Source of the DNA: an uncultured bacterium
Lineage (GTDB): Bacteria; Patescibacteriota; Minisyncoccia; Phycocordibacterales; PALSA-1337
DNA: 46,881 nt
Direction: 5' to 3'
Assembly: GCA_903900935.1 (NCBI GenBank)
Contig: CAIUOX010000011.1
Coordinates: forward strand, 1 to 46,881
The notes below the pieces were generated by a model. It made no database searches. It was not told the DNA's origin and was given only the letters and a program-made list of their open reading frames with translations. Made by a program: the position numbers and the translations under genes. Position 1 is the first letter of the stretch, and every line of letters starts with the position of its first letter. Shown here piece after piece: positions 25,936 to 33,319 of this stretch.

Positions 25936-27678
25936 TTATTTATTAGCGAATATACTCCATACAGTTTCTGTTTCTAGATACCATGATGATATAGAATTCC
26001 ATCGATCTGCTGGTGTTGATATGTTATTAATACGTATATTATGGATTGATTTTGGTACAGCATATATAAAATCAGGAGTGTATAGAAATATTGCAGGAAT
26101 GTCATCGCGAATAATCTTTTCGAATTGTGTATATTTTTGAGATCGTAGCAAATCATCACTTGTAGCTCGGATGTCTTCAAGCAACTTATCTGTTTTTATA
26201 TTGGCATACATTGAAACATTGAGACCGGGAGCATTTCGTTGTGAGGAATGCCAGAATGCATATAGGTCGCGGTCTTTTCCGATAAGCTCTCCAAATAGAA
26301 GGGCATCGTATTTTCGTGGTCGTATGATATTTTGATATAGATCACTTGATTCAAATATTTTTACATCTACTTTAGCACCAAGAGTTGCCCATGAATTTTT
26401 TACAAGCTCTGCTGCTTGTTTCAAATCTGGAGTATCTGCGGTATATATATCAAATGAAAGAAGCTGTCCAGCATTCTTTTTGTCTTTACTACTCTTTGCA
26501 TATATACCATCAGCATTCTTTTTCCAGCCATTTTTCTCAAGAAGAGCTTGGGCACCAGTAATATTGGCATGATCATTTGTATCGCTACTAGTGCTCATAT
26601 TATGAGGTAATGGTCCTTGAAGTGGTGAGCCGTATCCATTGAGTATCTTTTCAACGATTGCATTACGATCGACTGACATATCTAGCGCTTGTCGTACATT
26701 TTTATCTGCGAGTACTGCATTTTGATTTTGATTGAAAAAGACTCCAAATATTCGTGGTAAAGATGTTGATAAGATGGTATAGCTTGCCGCTTTTTCTGAA
26801 GCGAGACGTTTCGCTTCAATAGGAGAAATTGATGCCAAGCTGTCTATAATACCACTATCAATTGCGCCAAAAGCGCTAGTTTCGTCGGAGAAGAATGTAA
26901 ATGTAATAGTTTGTATGTATGGAATAGTTCCATAATAATTATTCCAAGCAGAAAGGGTATATGTTGTAGGAATACCTCCTGCATCACGTACTATATTTGT
27001 CATTTTATATGGACCAGATCCGACTGGCTCAATATTGTATTGGCTGAAAATAAATTGATCATCACTTACACCTCCCCAAATATGCTTCGGAATAATGCCA
27101 ATAGTTGTATTCGTAAGAAATGGGCTATAGGGTTGTTTGAGGATAAATTGAATTTCAAAAGGAGAAATTACTTTTACATTAACATTGAGCCAATCAGACC
27201 TGCGAGGACTTTTGAGTATAGAATCTTGGATTTTTTGTATAGTAAAAGCGACATCATCAGCAGTTAGTTGAACTCCATCTTGGAAATGCACATCATTACG
27301 AAGAATGAATGAATATATAAGTCCATCATTTGATATTGTGTATGACTTCGCTATGTCTCCAACTAGGGTATCATCTTGGTATTTCATGAGTCCTCCATAT
27401 ACTAGTTCTGATATATCACGATCAGTACCAGAAACTGCAAATACAGGATTGATAGTGCGTGGCAAGCCGATCATGCCTTCTCGTAACTCACCCCCATGTG
27501 CTGGAACATCTACTATGAAGTAATTATTTACAGAGCTGAGCATTGTCACTGAAGTAAATAAGGTGATCAATACAAATAAGCCGAATATAAATTTTTCAGT
27601 AGCTGAGAATGCACGAATGTATTCAAGTATATGAGATCCGCTTTTGATGCGAAATTCTTTGTATGGTTTTGTGGACAC
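25936..27678 (-). CDS. Solute-binding protein family 5 (peptide/nickel type), membrane-anchored
   Basis: A protein of 580 residues. An N-terminal transmembrane segment (EKFIFGLFVLITLFTSVTML, about 30-49) is not followed by a lipobox, so it is anchored by this helix. The SBP_bac_5 features are GGELREGMIGLPRTINPVF, YGGLMKYQD and DDVAFTIQKI. Such proteins capture peptides for Opp/Dpp importers. No permease or ATPase gene is nearby, so it may serve distant partners or another role. It is followed by RNase J after three bases, and SecG lies just upstream. Confidence 0.88.
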   Translation of the reverse strand: MSTKPYKEFRIKSGSHILEYIRAFSATEKFIFGLFVLITLFTSVTMLSSVNNYFIVDVPAHGGELREGMIGLPRTINPVFAVSGTDRDISELVYGGLMKYQDDTLVGDIAKSYTISNDGLIYSFILRNDVHFQDGVQLTADDVAFTIQKIQDSILKSPRRSDWLNVNVKVISPFEIQFILKQPYSPFLTNTTIGIIPKHIWGGVSDDQFIFSQYNIEPVGSGPYKMTNIVRDAGGIPTTYTLSAWNNYYGTIPYIQTITFTFFSDETSAFGAIDSGIIDSLASISPIEAKRLASEKAASYTILSTSLPRIFGVFFNQNQNAVLADKNVRQALDMSVDRNAIVEKILNGYGSPLQGPLPHNMSTSSDTNDHANITGAQALLEKNGWKKNADGIYAKSSKDKKNAGQLLSFDIYTADTPDLKQAAELVKNSWATLGAKVDVKIFESSDLYQNIIRPRKYDALLFGELIGKDRDLYAFWHSSQRNAPGLNVSMYANIKTDKLLEDIRATSDDLLRSQKYTQFEKIIRDDIPAIFLYTPDFIYAVPKSIHNIRINNISTPADRWNSISSWYLETETVWSIFANK

Positions 27679-27726
27679 GATGATTACGTGAATTTGAATC
27701 AGTATTCTTTATTAAAGAATGAGAGT

Positions 27727-27948
27727 TTAGAGTAAGTTGATGAGCGCTGAAATAGCGAAAATAATAGCAAGAATTATCGTTGCAATAAAAAGTCCTTTCT
27801 CGGCACCACGACGAGTATGATATGCAGAACTGAGATTGTCGCTACCGCCAAAAGCGCCTCCAACCTGTGCTCCAGTACGCTGAAGAAGGATGAGTGCAAC
27901 CAAAATGACCGATATCACAATCTGAATATAGGGGAGAATAGACTTCAT
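27727..27948 (-). CDS. secG: Protein translocase subunit SecG
   Basis: A protein of 73 residues with two membrane helices. The first is IVISVILVALILLQRTGAQ. The SecG loop GGAFGGSDNLSSAYHTRRGAEK follows, then a second helix. SecG sits beside SecY in the translocon and aids export. The hypothetical operon with the peptide-binding protein and RNase J is inferred from same-strand order with a 48-nt gap. GATAGT six bases upstream of the start is a possible -10. Confidence 0.93.
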   Translation of the reverse strand: MKSILPYIQIVISVILVALILLQRTGAQVGGAFGGSDNLSSAYHTRRGAEKGLFIATIILAIIFAISALINLL

Positions 27949-27980
27949 GTGAGAACTATCGTAGCACCATGTGTATTTTT

Positions 27981-28009
27981 TTGCAAGTATTATACGGGAA
28001 TAGTATATT
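27981..28009 (+). promoter_or_regulatory. Promoter TTGCAA-17-TATATT
   Basis: TTGCAA (27981-27986) and TATATT (28004-28009) are 17 bases apart, giving a start near 28016 and a leader of about 22 nt for the gene at 28038. TACAAT (28024-28029) is an alternative, closer -10. Confidence 0.5.
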
Positions 28010-28037
28010 GTGGAATGAATTGGTACAATCTACAGAT

Positions 28038-28766
28038 ATGTTTAAATTTTTATTTAAATTAATATTAGTTATAGTTGTAATCTTGCTTATTATTGCTACA
28101 GCTTGGTTCGGTTATCGATCTACAGTCAAAAAGAAAGCTACTTTATTTACTCCTATTACTATACCAACTTTAGGCACAGATATTCAGGCTACAACGTCTC
28201 CATTTGTTTTATTTGATATTGATATGACCACGCCGGCTTCATCAACTATAGACATTTCATCTTGGAAATCTTATAAAAATGATATCTTGGGATTCCAAGT
28301 TTCATATCCTGACAATCTCATAACCAATGGAGATGATTCTAGTACAATATTGGCCTTTCCTAAAGATGAGTATTTTTCTTGGCCACTGCAAGATGATTTG
28401 AAGATAACTATTTCAGCAAGCACTGCGTGCCAAACTCTATTGAATAGTTCTCCTATAGCAACAACATCTTCTTTTACATTGAACGAACACACATTTACTA
28501 GGCAACTTGGTCAGGATATTGCTGTAGGCAATCGGTATTTGGAAATTATAGATACTACGATCGTGAATGGAATCTGCTATAGCATATATCTGTTCGATCG
28601 TGGTGCAAATGGTGCTGGTCTATATGTTGATGATCAAGAATTGATTAAGCGCTATGATGCTGATTATTTGGCTCATATGAAAGTAGTCATGGAAATATTC
28701 AATGCCATCACTGCCAATATTAGTATTTTTAAGTTAAATCTCTACAAACCTAGCATTACAATATAG
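28038..28766 (+). CDS. Membrane-anchored extracytoplasmic protein, paralogue of the next gene
   Basis: A protein of 242 residues. One N-terminal membrane helix (FKLILVIVVILLIIATAWFG, about 6-25) is followed by a Thr/Pro/Ser-rich spacer and a globular domain. YKNDILGFQVSYPDNL resembles the start of PsbP-like (DUF1795) domains. NGICYSIYLFDRGANG is matched in the next protein by GSVCYIFRL. The function is unknown. The start at 28038 places the helix at the N-terminus; an upstream in-frame start would add a non-conserved piece. Probably lies outside the membrane. Confidence 0.7.
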   Translation: MFKFLFKLILVIVVILLIIATAWFGYRSTVKKKATLFTPITIPTLGTDIQATTSPFVLFDIDMTTPASSTIDISSWKSYKNDILGFQVSYPDNLITNGDDSSTILAFPKDEYFSWPLQDDLKITISASTACQTLLNSSPIATTSSFTLNEHTFTRQLGQDIAVGNRYLEIIDTTIVNGICYSIYLFDRGANGAGLYVDDQELIKRYDADYLAHMKVVMEIFNAITANISIFKLNLYKPSITI

Positions 28767-28832
28767 AATTGCATATGTTATAATATGCAAATTCTTATTA
28801 TATTAGCCGTATTAATCATATAATTTTTTATT

Positions 28833-29513
28833 ATGAAAAAAACAACATTAAGTATAGGTGCTCTCATTATCATCGTCATCGTGATCGTCTTCATCTGGTA
28901 CAAATCATCATCTACTACTACGGTAGTTGCTCCAATACCAGTTGATACATCAAGTCCTACAGCCTTTGTGCCTGTGACAGCAACAACCAAGGTCTCTGAT
29001 AAGCTTTCAGTTTATCAAAATGCTGAGCTTGGATTCTCGGTCAAATATCCTACTGCATGGGAAAAGGATGATACTGATACAGGAGTTACATTTATTATGC
29101 CGATTGATAACAATCAAGTATCAACTGTTGCAAAGCTTCAGATAGATCTTGGTGTTGGTGCAGGCAAGTGTGCATTCCCACCAGTTATTACAGTCAAGGA
29201 TCGTGGTACTCTCACTGTTGGTAGCAATACTCTCAATACTATTTCTATCTCAAATACCAATCAAGGCCGTGGCTATTTTGACCGCATGTATTCTCTACAA
29301 AAAGGGAGTGTTTGTTATATCTTTAGATTATCCACGATCACTCTTGCCCCAGAAAGCAAGAATTTGACTGGTTCAAATATCATTCAAGCCCAAAATAATA
29401 ACAAAGCTATTATCAATACAGCAGATGTTGCCTTCACTGATCTGGTCAAGTCTTTCACATTCGTTGCAAGTGCAACTGGTGTTGATGAGTCGACGGTTCC
29501 TCCTGTTAAGTAA
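28833..29513 (+). CDS. Membrane-anchored extracytoplasmic protein (PsbP-like)
   Basis: A protein of 226 residues with an N-terminal helix (LSIGALIIIVIVIVFIWY), a Ser/Thr/Pro spacer and a domain opening with YQNAELGFSVKYPTAWEKDD. The domain shares its layout with the preceding protein: one aromatic, proline-ending strand and a conserved cysteine near GSVCYIFRL. TATAAT (28819-28824) ends 8 nt before the ATG. The role is unknown; tandem paralogues suggest related envelope ligands. Confidence 0.75.
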   Translation: MKKTTLSIGALIIIVIVIVFIWYKSSSTTTVVAPIPVDTSSPTAFVPVTATTKVSDKLSVYQNAELGFSVKYPTAWEKDDTDTGVTFIMPIDNNQVSTVAKLQIDLGVGAGKCAFPPVITVKDRGTLTVGSNTLNTISISNTNQGRGYFDRMYSLQKGSVCYIFRLSTITLAPESKNLTGSNIIQAQNNNKAIINTADVAFTDLVKSFTFVASATGVDESTVPPVK

Positions 29514-29528
29514 AAACACATACTATTC

Positions 29529-30083
29529 ATGAAAAAAATTCTTATTTGTATTGTTGTCGTTGTTGTGCTTATCGTTCTGTACGGATTGGGCACATACAAT
29601 AGTCTAGTGACTTCAAATGTTGCCGTTGATGCTCAGTGGAAACAAGTAGAAACTCAATATCAACGTCGTTTTGACCTCATCCCAAATCTTGTTGAATCTA
29701 CAAAGGGAGTTATGAAGCAAGAGCAGACAGTATTCACTGCTATTGCAGATGCACGTATTCATTATGCTGGTGCAACAACTCCAGATCAGAAAGTCGTTGC
29801 AGCAAGCCAGGTTGAGAGTGCTCTCGGAAGACTCTTGGTCATAACTGAAAATTATCCTCAATTGAAATCATCTGATGCCGTTCAGGCAATGATGGTATCG
29901 TTAGAGGGAACTGAGAACAGAGTGAGTGTTGAACGTATGCGCTACAATGAAAGCGTTCAAGCATACAATCTCAAAGTAATGCGTATTCCAAGCTCAATCA
30001 TCGCATCAATGTTCGGTTTTACTCAGCGACAGTATTTCAATTCTGCTACTGGTGCAGAGAATGTTCCTCAGGTAAAGTTCTAA
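29529..30083 (+). CDS. lemA: LemA family protein
   Basis: A protein of 184 residues. An N-terminal helix (ILICIVVVVVLIVLYGLG) precedes the LemA core: TYNSLVTSNVAVDAQWKQVE, QYQRRFDLIPNLVESTKGV and the helical bundle ending RMRYNESVQAYNLKVMRIPS. The family has an alpha-helical bundle and is often paired with TPM-domain proteins, as here, in an envelope role that is poorly defined. It is 15 nt downstream of the previous gene and 16 nt upstream of the TPM gene. Confidence 0.92.
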   Translation: MKKILICIVVVVVLIVLYGLGTYNSLVTSNVAVDAQWKQVETQYQRRFDLIPNLVESTKGVMKQEQTVFTAIADARIHYAGATTPDQKVVAASQVESALGRLLVITENYPQLKSSDAVQAMMVSLEGTENRVSVERMRYNESVQAYNLKVMRIPSSIIASMFGFTQRQYFNSATGAENVPQVKF

Positions 30084-30099
30084 GTCTAGCATTCGTGGA

Positions 30100-30978
30100 A
30101 TGAAAAAAATCCTATTACTTATTGGTTTTATCACCGTATTTCCTGTGTGTCTTTTCGCCTATACGAGTCCAGGTACACCCAAAGGTTTTGTGAGTGATTT
30201 TGCAAATATTTTATCTACTAGAGATGTTCAGACAATGAATGCTCAGTTGCAAGCACTTCAAAATTCAAGTAGCGCACAAGTTGCAGTTGTGACTATTCAA
30301 GCTCTTGGAAATGAGACTATTGAGACATATGCTACAAAGTTATTTCAAGAATGGAAAATCGGCACAAAAGAAAAAGATAATGGCTTACTTATTCTAGTTT
30401 CTCCAAATGATCGCGTCGCTCGCATTGAAGTTGGATATGGTCTAGAAGGTGCAGTGACCGATATTCAATCTGGAAATATAGTAAATAAGACCATGATACC
30501 AGCTTTCAAGATAGGTGATTATGGTGCTGGAATAAAAGGCGCAGTAGATGCAATCACTCTTCTTATTCAAGGTTCTCCTGAAGCGCAACAGTATTATTCT
30601 ACTCCAATACAAAATAATTCTGGGAAAAATATAAATATTGCTGGAATATTTTTCTTTGTCATTATTATTGTAAATGCTTTGGCCAGAATACTTGGTAGTA
30701 CAAAATCATGGTGGCTCGGAGGTGTGCTTGGTGCTGTCGTCGGTATTATTATTGGTCTTATTTGGGGTTTTGTATTCATTGGCTTTGGATCAATCATAAT
30801 TCTGACTATTATAGGATTAATTTTTGATTATATTGTTTCCAAGCACCCACCAGGTCCTGGTAGTGGTGGGTTCTGGCCTATCTTTTTTGGTGGCGGTAGT
30901 GGTGGATTTGGTGGCGGTGGATTTGGAGGTTTTGGTGGTGGATCTTCTGGTGGTGGTGGATCAAGTGGTCGTTGGTAG
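30100..30978 (+). CDS. TPM-domain (YgcG-like) membrane protein with Gly-rich tail
   Basis: A protein of 292 residues. Signal peptide (about 1-20), then a TPM domain: GFVSDFANILSTRDVQTMN, AQVAVVTIQALGNETIETYA and RVARIEVGYGLEGAVTD. Two or three hydrophobic helices follow, then a Gly/Ser/Phe-rich tail (repeats of GGFGGG) ending in GRW. This is the usual partner of LemA. The tail is low-complexity and typical of the family. A function in envelope assembly or repair is inferred only from the family. Confidence 0.9.
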   Translation: MKKILLLIGFITVFPVCLFAYTSPGTPKGFVSDFANILSTRDVQTMNAQLQALQNSSSAQVAVVTIQALGNETIETYATKLFQEWKIGTKEKDNGLLILVSPNDRVARIEVGYGLEGAVTDIQSGNIVNKTMIPAFKIGDYGAGIKGAVDAITLLIQGSPEAQQYYSTPIQNNSGKNINIAGIFFFVIIIVNALARILGSTKSWWLGGVLGAVVGIIIGLIWGFVFIGFGSIIILTIIGLIFDYIVSKHPPGPGSGGFWPIFFGGGSGGFGGGGFGGFGGGSSGGGGSSGRW

Positions 30979-31013
30979 AATAAATCTTTACTTCCTGTTA
31001 TATTTTATGCGCT

Positions 31014-31103
31014 GGAGGGTTCGCATAGCGGTCTAGTGCGCCACCTTGGAAAGGTGGTATACCCGAAAGGGTATCAAGAGTTCAAATCTCTTACCCTCCG
31101 CCA
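31014..31103 (+). tRNA. tRNA-Ser (anticodon GGA)
   Basis: Acceptor GGAGGGT pairs with ACCCTCC, followed by discriminator G and an encoded CCA (31101-31103). The anticodon arm CCACC-TTGGAAA-GGTGG gives anticodon GGA. A long variable arm (TACCCGAAAGGGTA) and a T-arm with GTTCAAATC fit a class II serine tRNA. It stands at the edge of the accessory patch. Confidence 0.95.
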
Positions 31104-31146
31104 TTGCTACGCCGAAGCCCGATTATGGCGAAGGTGATTAAAATAT

Positions 31147-31305
31147 ATGTATTATGTATATAGCTTAAAATGTAAAGATGGTTACTATATTGGTTGCATA
31201 GATAAACTAAAAGAAAGAATTTCCAGACATCAGAAATGTAATGTTCCGGCGACAGCAACAAGACTACCTTTGAAGTTAGACTTTTACTTTGTTATTGTTC
31301 TTTGA
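31147..31305 (+). pseudogene. Truncated GIY-YIG nuclease gene
   Basis: A 52-codon frame starts MYYVYSLKCKDGYYIGCIDK, followed by KERISRHQKCNVPATATRLP. The GIY-YIG hallmark and its helical arginine are intact, but the frame stops after FYFVIVL, where related proteins continue for another 25-40 residues. The stop at 31303-31305 lies just before the structured leader of the next gene, so the tail was probably lost to an insertion or deletion. A short functional protein cannot be excluded. Confidence 0.65.
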
Positions 31306-31318
31306 TAGAGAATCACTG

Positions 31319-31424
31319 TTGACCCAGTAGGTCAATATGCTGATTGAGACGAGCTTTTTGAGCCTTAAATCAGGGCCTAGAAAGCTCGTCTCAAACTAAG
31401 GCAAGACGTTCCGAGCGTTCTCGG
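31319..31424 (+). ncRNA. Structured leader before the DGR-like gene
   Basis: Three hairpins in a row: TTGACC/GGTCAA (31319-31335), a perfect 14-bp stem TTGAGACGAGCTTT with AAAGCTCGTCTCAA (31344-31357 and 31381-31394, 23-nt loop), and CCGAG-CGTT-CTCGG (31411-31424). They sit directly upstream of the gene at 31451, so a cis-acting RNA or a DNA recombination structure is possible. No known riboswitch class is recognised. Confidence 0.5.
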
Positions 31425-31450
31425 TAAATCAAAAAAAAGAGATGATATCG

Positions 31451-32243
31451 ATGAAAAAAAACATTGAATACGTCTGCACTGGTAACCGCAGACAGTCCGA
31501 AAGGACAGAGAGCTACCGAAACGTTCCGCGCCCAATACAACAAGGCTGGACTCGATGATGACAGTGCACAGATCCTGAACGAGCATCCCGGCTTCGCCGT
31601 GTATCTCGCAGAAGGCATCCGTCGCTTCTCAGCGAAAGCGCCCAACTACGGTCTGGCGCAGTCAATCCTCGGCACGGATTTCATTACCGCCGAGGAAGTC
31701 ACCAAGGCTCGCCCGAGCATCGTTTACACCGTCGAACAGATCACGGCACTCGCCGAAAGTCTGCCGTCGGAGGACGTTCTCAAGTGGTGCAAGGACAACG
31801 GTTACGCCGTCATGCCTGCACCTCCCACAGCGATGTCCACGCTCGACGTTCGGGAGATCCAGTCCGCCCACTTCTACTCGAAGACGGGTGGATGGTATGC
31901 CGATCAGAAGTTCGCCCGCGAGGACAAGACGTCCTTCGGCTGGCTCCTGATCAAGAAGACGCATGTTTCGAACTCGACCAGCAAAAACTGGAACGAGCAG
32001 AACAAGCTTCTCTCCGCACTCGAGAAGGTGCCGAACGCTGCCGAGATGAGCTGGTTCATCACGACCTACTTTGAGGTTCGTGGCGTCCAACTCTTCGAAG
32101 GCGTTTATGTTCGGACGTCCAGTCTCGACTCGGACGGTGACCGTGTCGGCGTCGGCGGCTTCGATTCCGACGGGCTCAGCGTCAACGGCTATTGGGACGA
32201 CGACCGCAGCGACGACATCGGGTTGTCGGCTGCCAGGAAGTGA
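31451..32243 (+). CDS. G+C-rich protein with DGR-target-like C-terminus; frame broken in A8 tract near start
   Basis: The long frame runs from about 31455 to the TGA at 32241 (about 260 residues). The best start is ATG 31451, with AAGAGA 8-13 nt upstream as ribosome-binding site. An A8 tract (31454-31461) puts this ATG one base out of phase: with seven A's it would read MKKTLNTSALVTADSPKGQR and continue. Otherwise the first usable codon is TTG 31464. The middle (WYADQKFAREDKTSFGWLLI, WFITTYFEVRGVQLFEG) is globular. The last 45 residues are dense in Asp, Gly, Ser and Asn on NNC codons and end LSAARK. Base composition is far richer in G+C than the neighbours. Function unknown; binding or display is inferred. 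Confidence 0.7.
32109..32240 (+). other. Candidate variable region (VR) of a diversity-generating retroelement target
   Basis: Codons here are strongly biased to GAC, GGC, AGC and AAC at spaced positions (for example GGFDSDGL, NGYWDDDRSDD), as expected if AAC codons of a template repeat were mutated at adenines. The 3' end (IGLSAARK) is invariant-looking and G+C-rich, as for an IMH. A small hairpin, GAGGG-CTTGT-CCCTC, follows at 32257-32271. No template repeat or reverse transcriptase gene is seen in the window. Confidence 0.45.
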
Positions 32244-32281
32244 TTCTTGATCCCTTGAGGGCTTGTCCCTCTTGAATACTT

Positions 32282-32318
32282 GAGCCTCCGCGATTTTTTT
32301 CGCGGAGGCTCTTTCTTT
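32282..32318 (+). terminator. Intrinsic terminator after the DGR-like gene
   Basis: GAGCCTCCGCG (32282-32292) pairs with CGCGGAGGCTC (32301-32311) around an AT-rich 8-nt loop and is followed by TTTCTTTTT. It is the strongest plus-strand terminator here. Confidence 0.9.
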
Positions 32319-32364
32319 TTATATAGAAGTTGTTTTGAGGATAATATTTTATTAAAATATAAGC

Positions 32365-32589
32365 ATGACTAATGAAAAATGCGAAAAATGCCACGGCAGA
32401 GGAAGCTACATGTATGATGAGAATCATGCAAAGCCATGCGAGGTTTGTTGTACTCACTCCCAAGGATGGTGGAAACTGGAAGAACACTACGGTAATGATA
32501 ACGGCAAGTATGCTTGTAAAAATGGTTGCGGAACTGTGGTTGATAAGGATCCTCAGGCGCAGGTAGATACTCTTTCTGTCGCCAACTAG
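32365..32589 (+). CDS. Small zinc-ribbon-like cysteine-rich protein
   Basis: A protein of 74 residues. It starts MTNEKCEKCHGRGSYMYD, with CxxC followed by GRG as in DnaJ-type zinc fingers, then CEVCC and a second pair in CKNGCG. Eight cysteines can bind one or two zinc ions. No other domain is present. TAAAAT (32353-32358) ends six bases before the ATG, unlike the G+C-rich gene just upstream, so it belongs to the host-style genes. Function unknown. Confidence 0.7.
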   Translation: MTNEKCEKCHGRGSYMYDENHAKPCEVCCTHSQGWWKLEEHYGNDNGKYACKNGCGTVVDKDPQAQVDTLSVAN

Positions 32590-32611
32590 TTTTAATTTAC
32601 ATAATCCAACC

Positions 32612-33022
32612 ATGAAATGGTATTTCGCCTCACGTGTGCGACATCAGCAAAAGATCATCGATGTGGCGAATTTTCTGGATGGGAAAGTGGAAAAGGTTGT
32701 CTCGAATTGGATCAATAAGAAGAGTTTGAAACCTTACGACCAAAATCTGAAGGAAGTCCAGCTGTTAGCGGAGGAAGTGGTTCAATCGATCTTGGATTCA
32801 GACATCTTCGTCCTCATAAGCGATCCGGAAGGGACGGATATGTTTGTTGAACTGGGGATTTGTCTGAACAATGCAGAAGCGAGAATCTACATTGTCGGCA
32901 AGCATTCCAAGCGATCACTCATGCAACTTCATCCCAGGATCAAGCATGTCAGTACTCTAAAAGAAGTATTCGATTCGGAGAATATTGATAGTAAAGATTA
33001 TGATGCGCCGTTGTTTGACTGA
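32612..33022 (+). CDS. Nucleoside 2-deoxyribosyltransferase-like protein
   Basis: A protein of 136 residues. It opens MKWYFASRVRHQQKIIDVAN and has the family motif SDIFVLISDPEGTDMFVELG, where the Asp and the Glu match the nucleoside-binding and nucleophile positions of the PF05014-like fold. The C-terminus IYIVGKHSKRSLMQLHP fits the last strand. Members transfer deoxyribose between bases or hydrolyse nucleosides; the family also includes proteins of uncertain role. CATAAT ends six bases before the ATG. It sits in the accessory patch. Confidence 0.7.
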   Translation: MKWYFASRVRHQQKIIDVANFLDGKVEKVVSNWINKKSLKPYDQNLKEVQLLAEEVVQSILDSDIFVLISDPEGTDMFVELGICLNNAEARIYIVGKHSKRSLMQLHPRIKHVSTLKEVFDSENIDSKDYDAPLFD

Positions 33023-33072
33023 TGCAAGTTCAAATTTACATGTTCGGTTATACTTCCACCATTTCTTTAGAT

Positions 33073-33204
33073 ACCAATCTTGTATCCTGTATTGTATGTC
33101 ACACAATTATTTTTAATGCGATTCAATATCTGTTCCTTAACCTCTGGAGCCACTTTGTATTTTTTCATGTTTGTATATTAGGTTACTAATTATACAAGAT
33201 TGGT
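33073..33204 (-). mobile_element. Deleted insertion sequence with 13-bp terminal inverted repeats
   Basis: ACCAATCTTGTAT (33073-33085) and ATACAAGATTGGT (33192-33204) are perfect inverted repeats bounding 132 bp. On the minus strand inside, ATG 33168 opens MKKYKVAPEVKEQILNRIKN, the start of an IS3-type OrfA helix-turn-helix transposase as I recall it. After about 22 residues it runs into the left repeat and stops at 33067-33069. The internal body of the element has been lost, leaving a MITE-like remnant. Confidence 0.65.
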
Positions 33205-33319
33205 GTTCAAAATTTTGGGGGAGGGCCAATCTAAGCGATATAACATTTCATAATAGTTTCAACATCGTTCTACCCTTTCATCCGACATTTTTAGTCTTAT
33301 TTTGTTATAATAAATATTT

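Noticed and set aside
31662-32090. A minus-strand open frame of about 142 codons inside the DGR-like gene.
   Set aside because: High G+C content opens frames on the opposite strand; it has no start signal and runs against the signals of the plus-strand gene.
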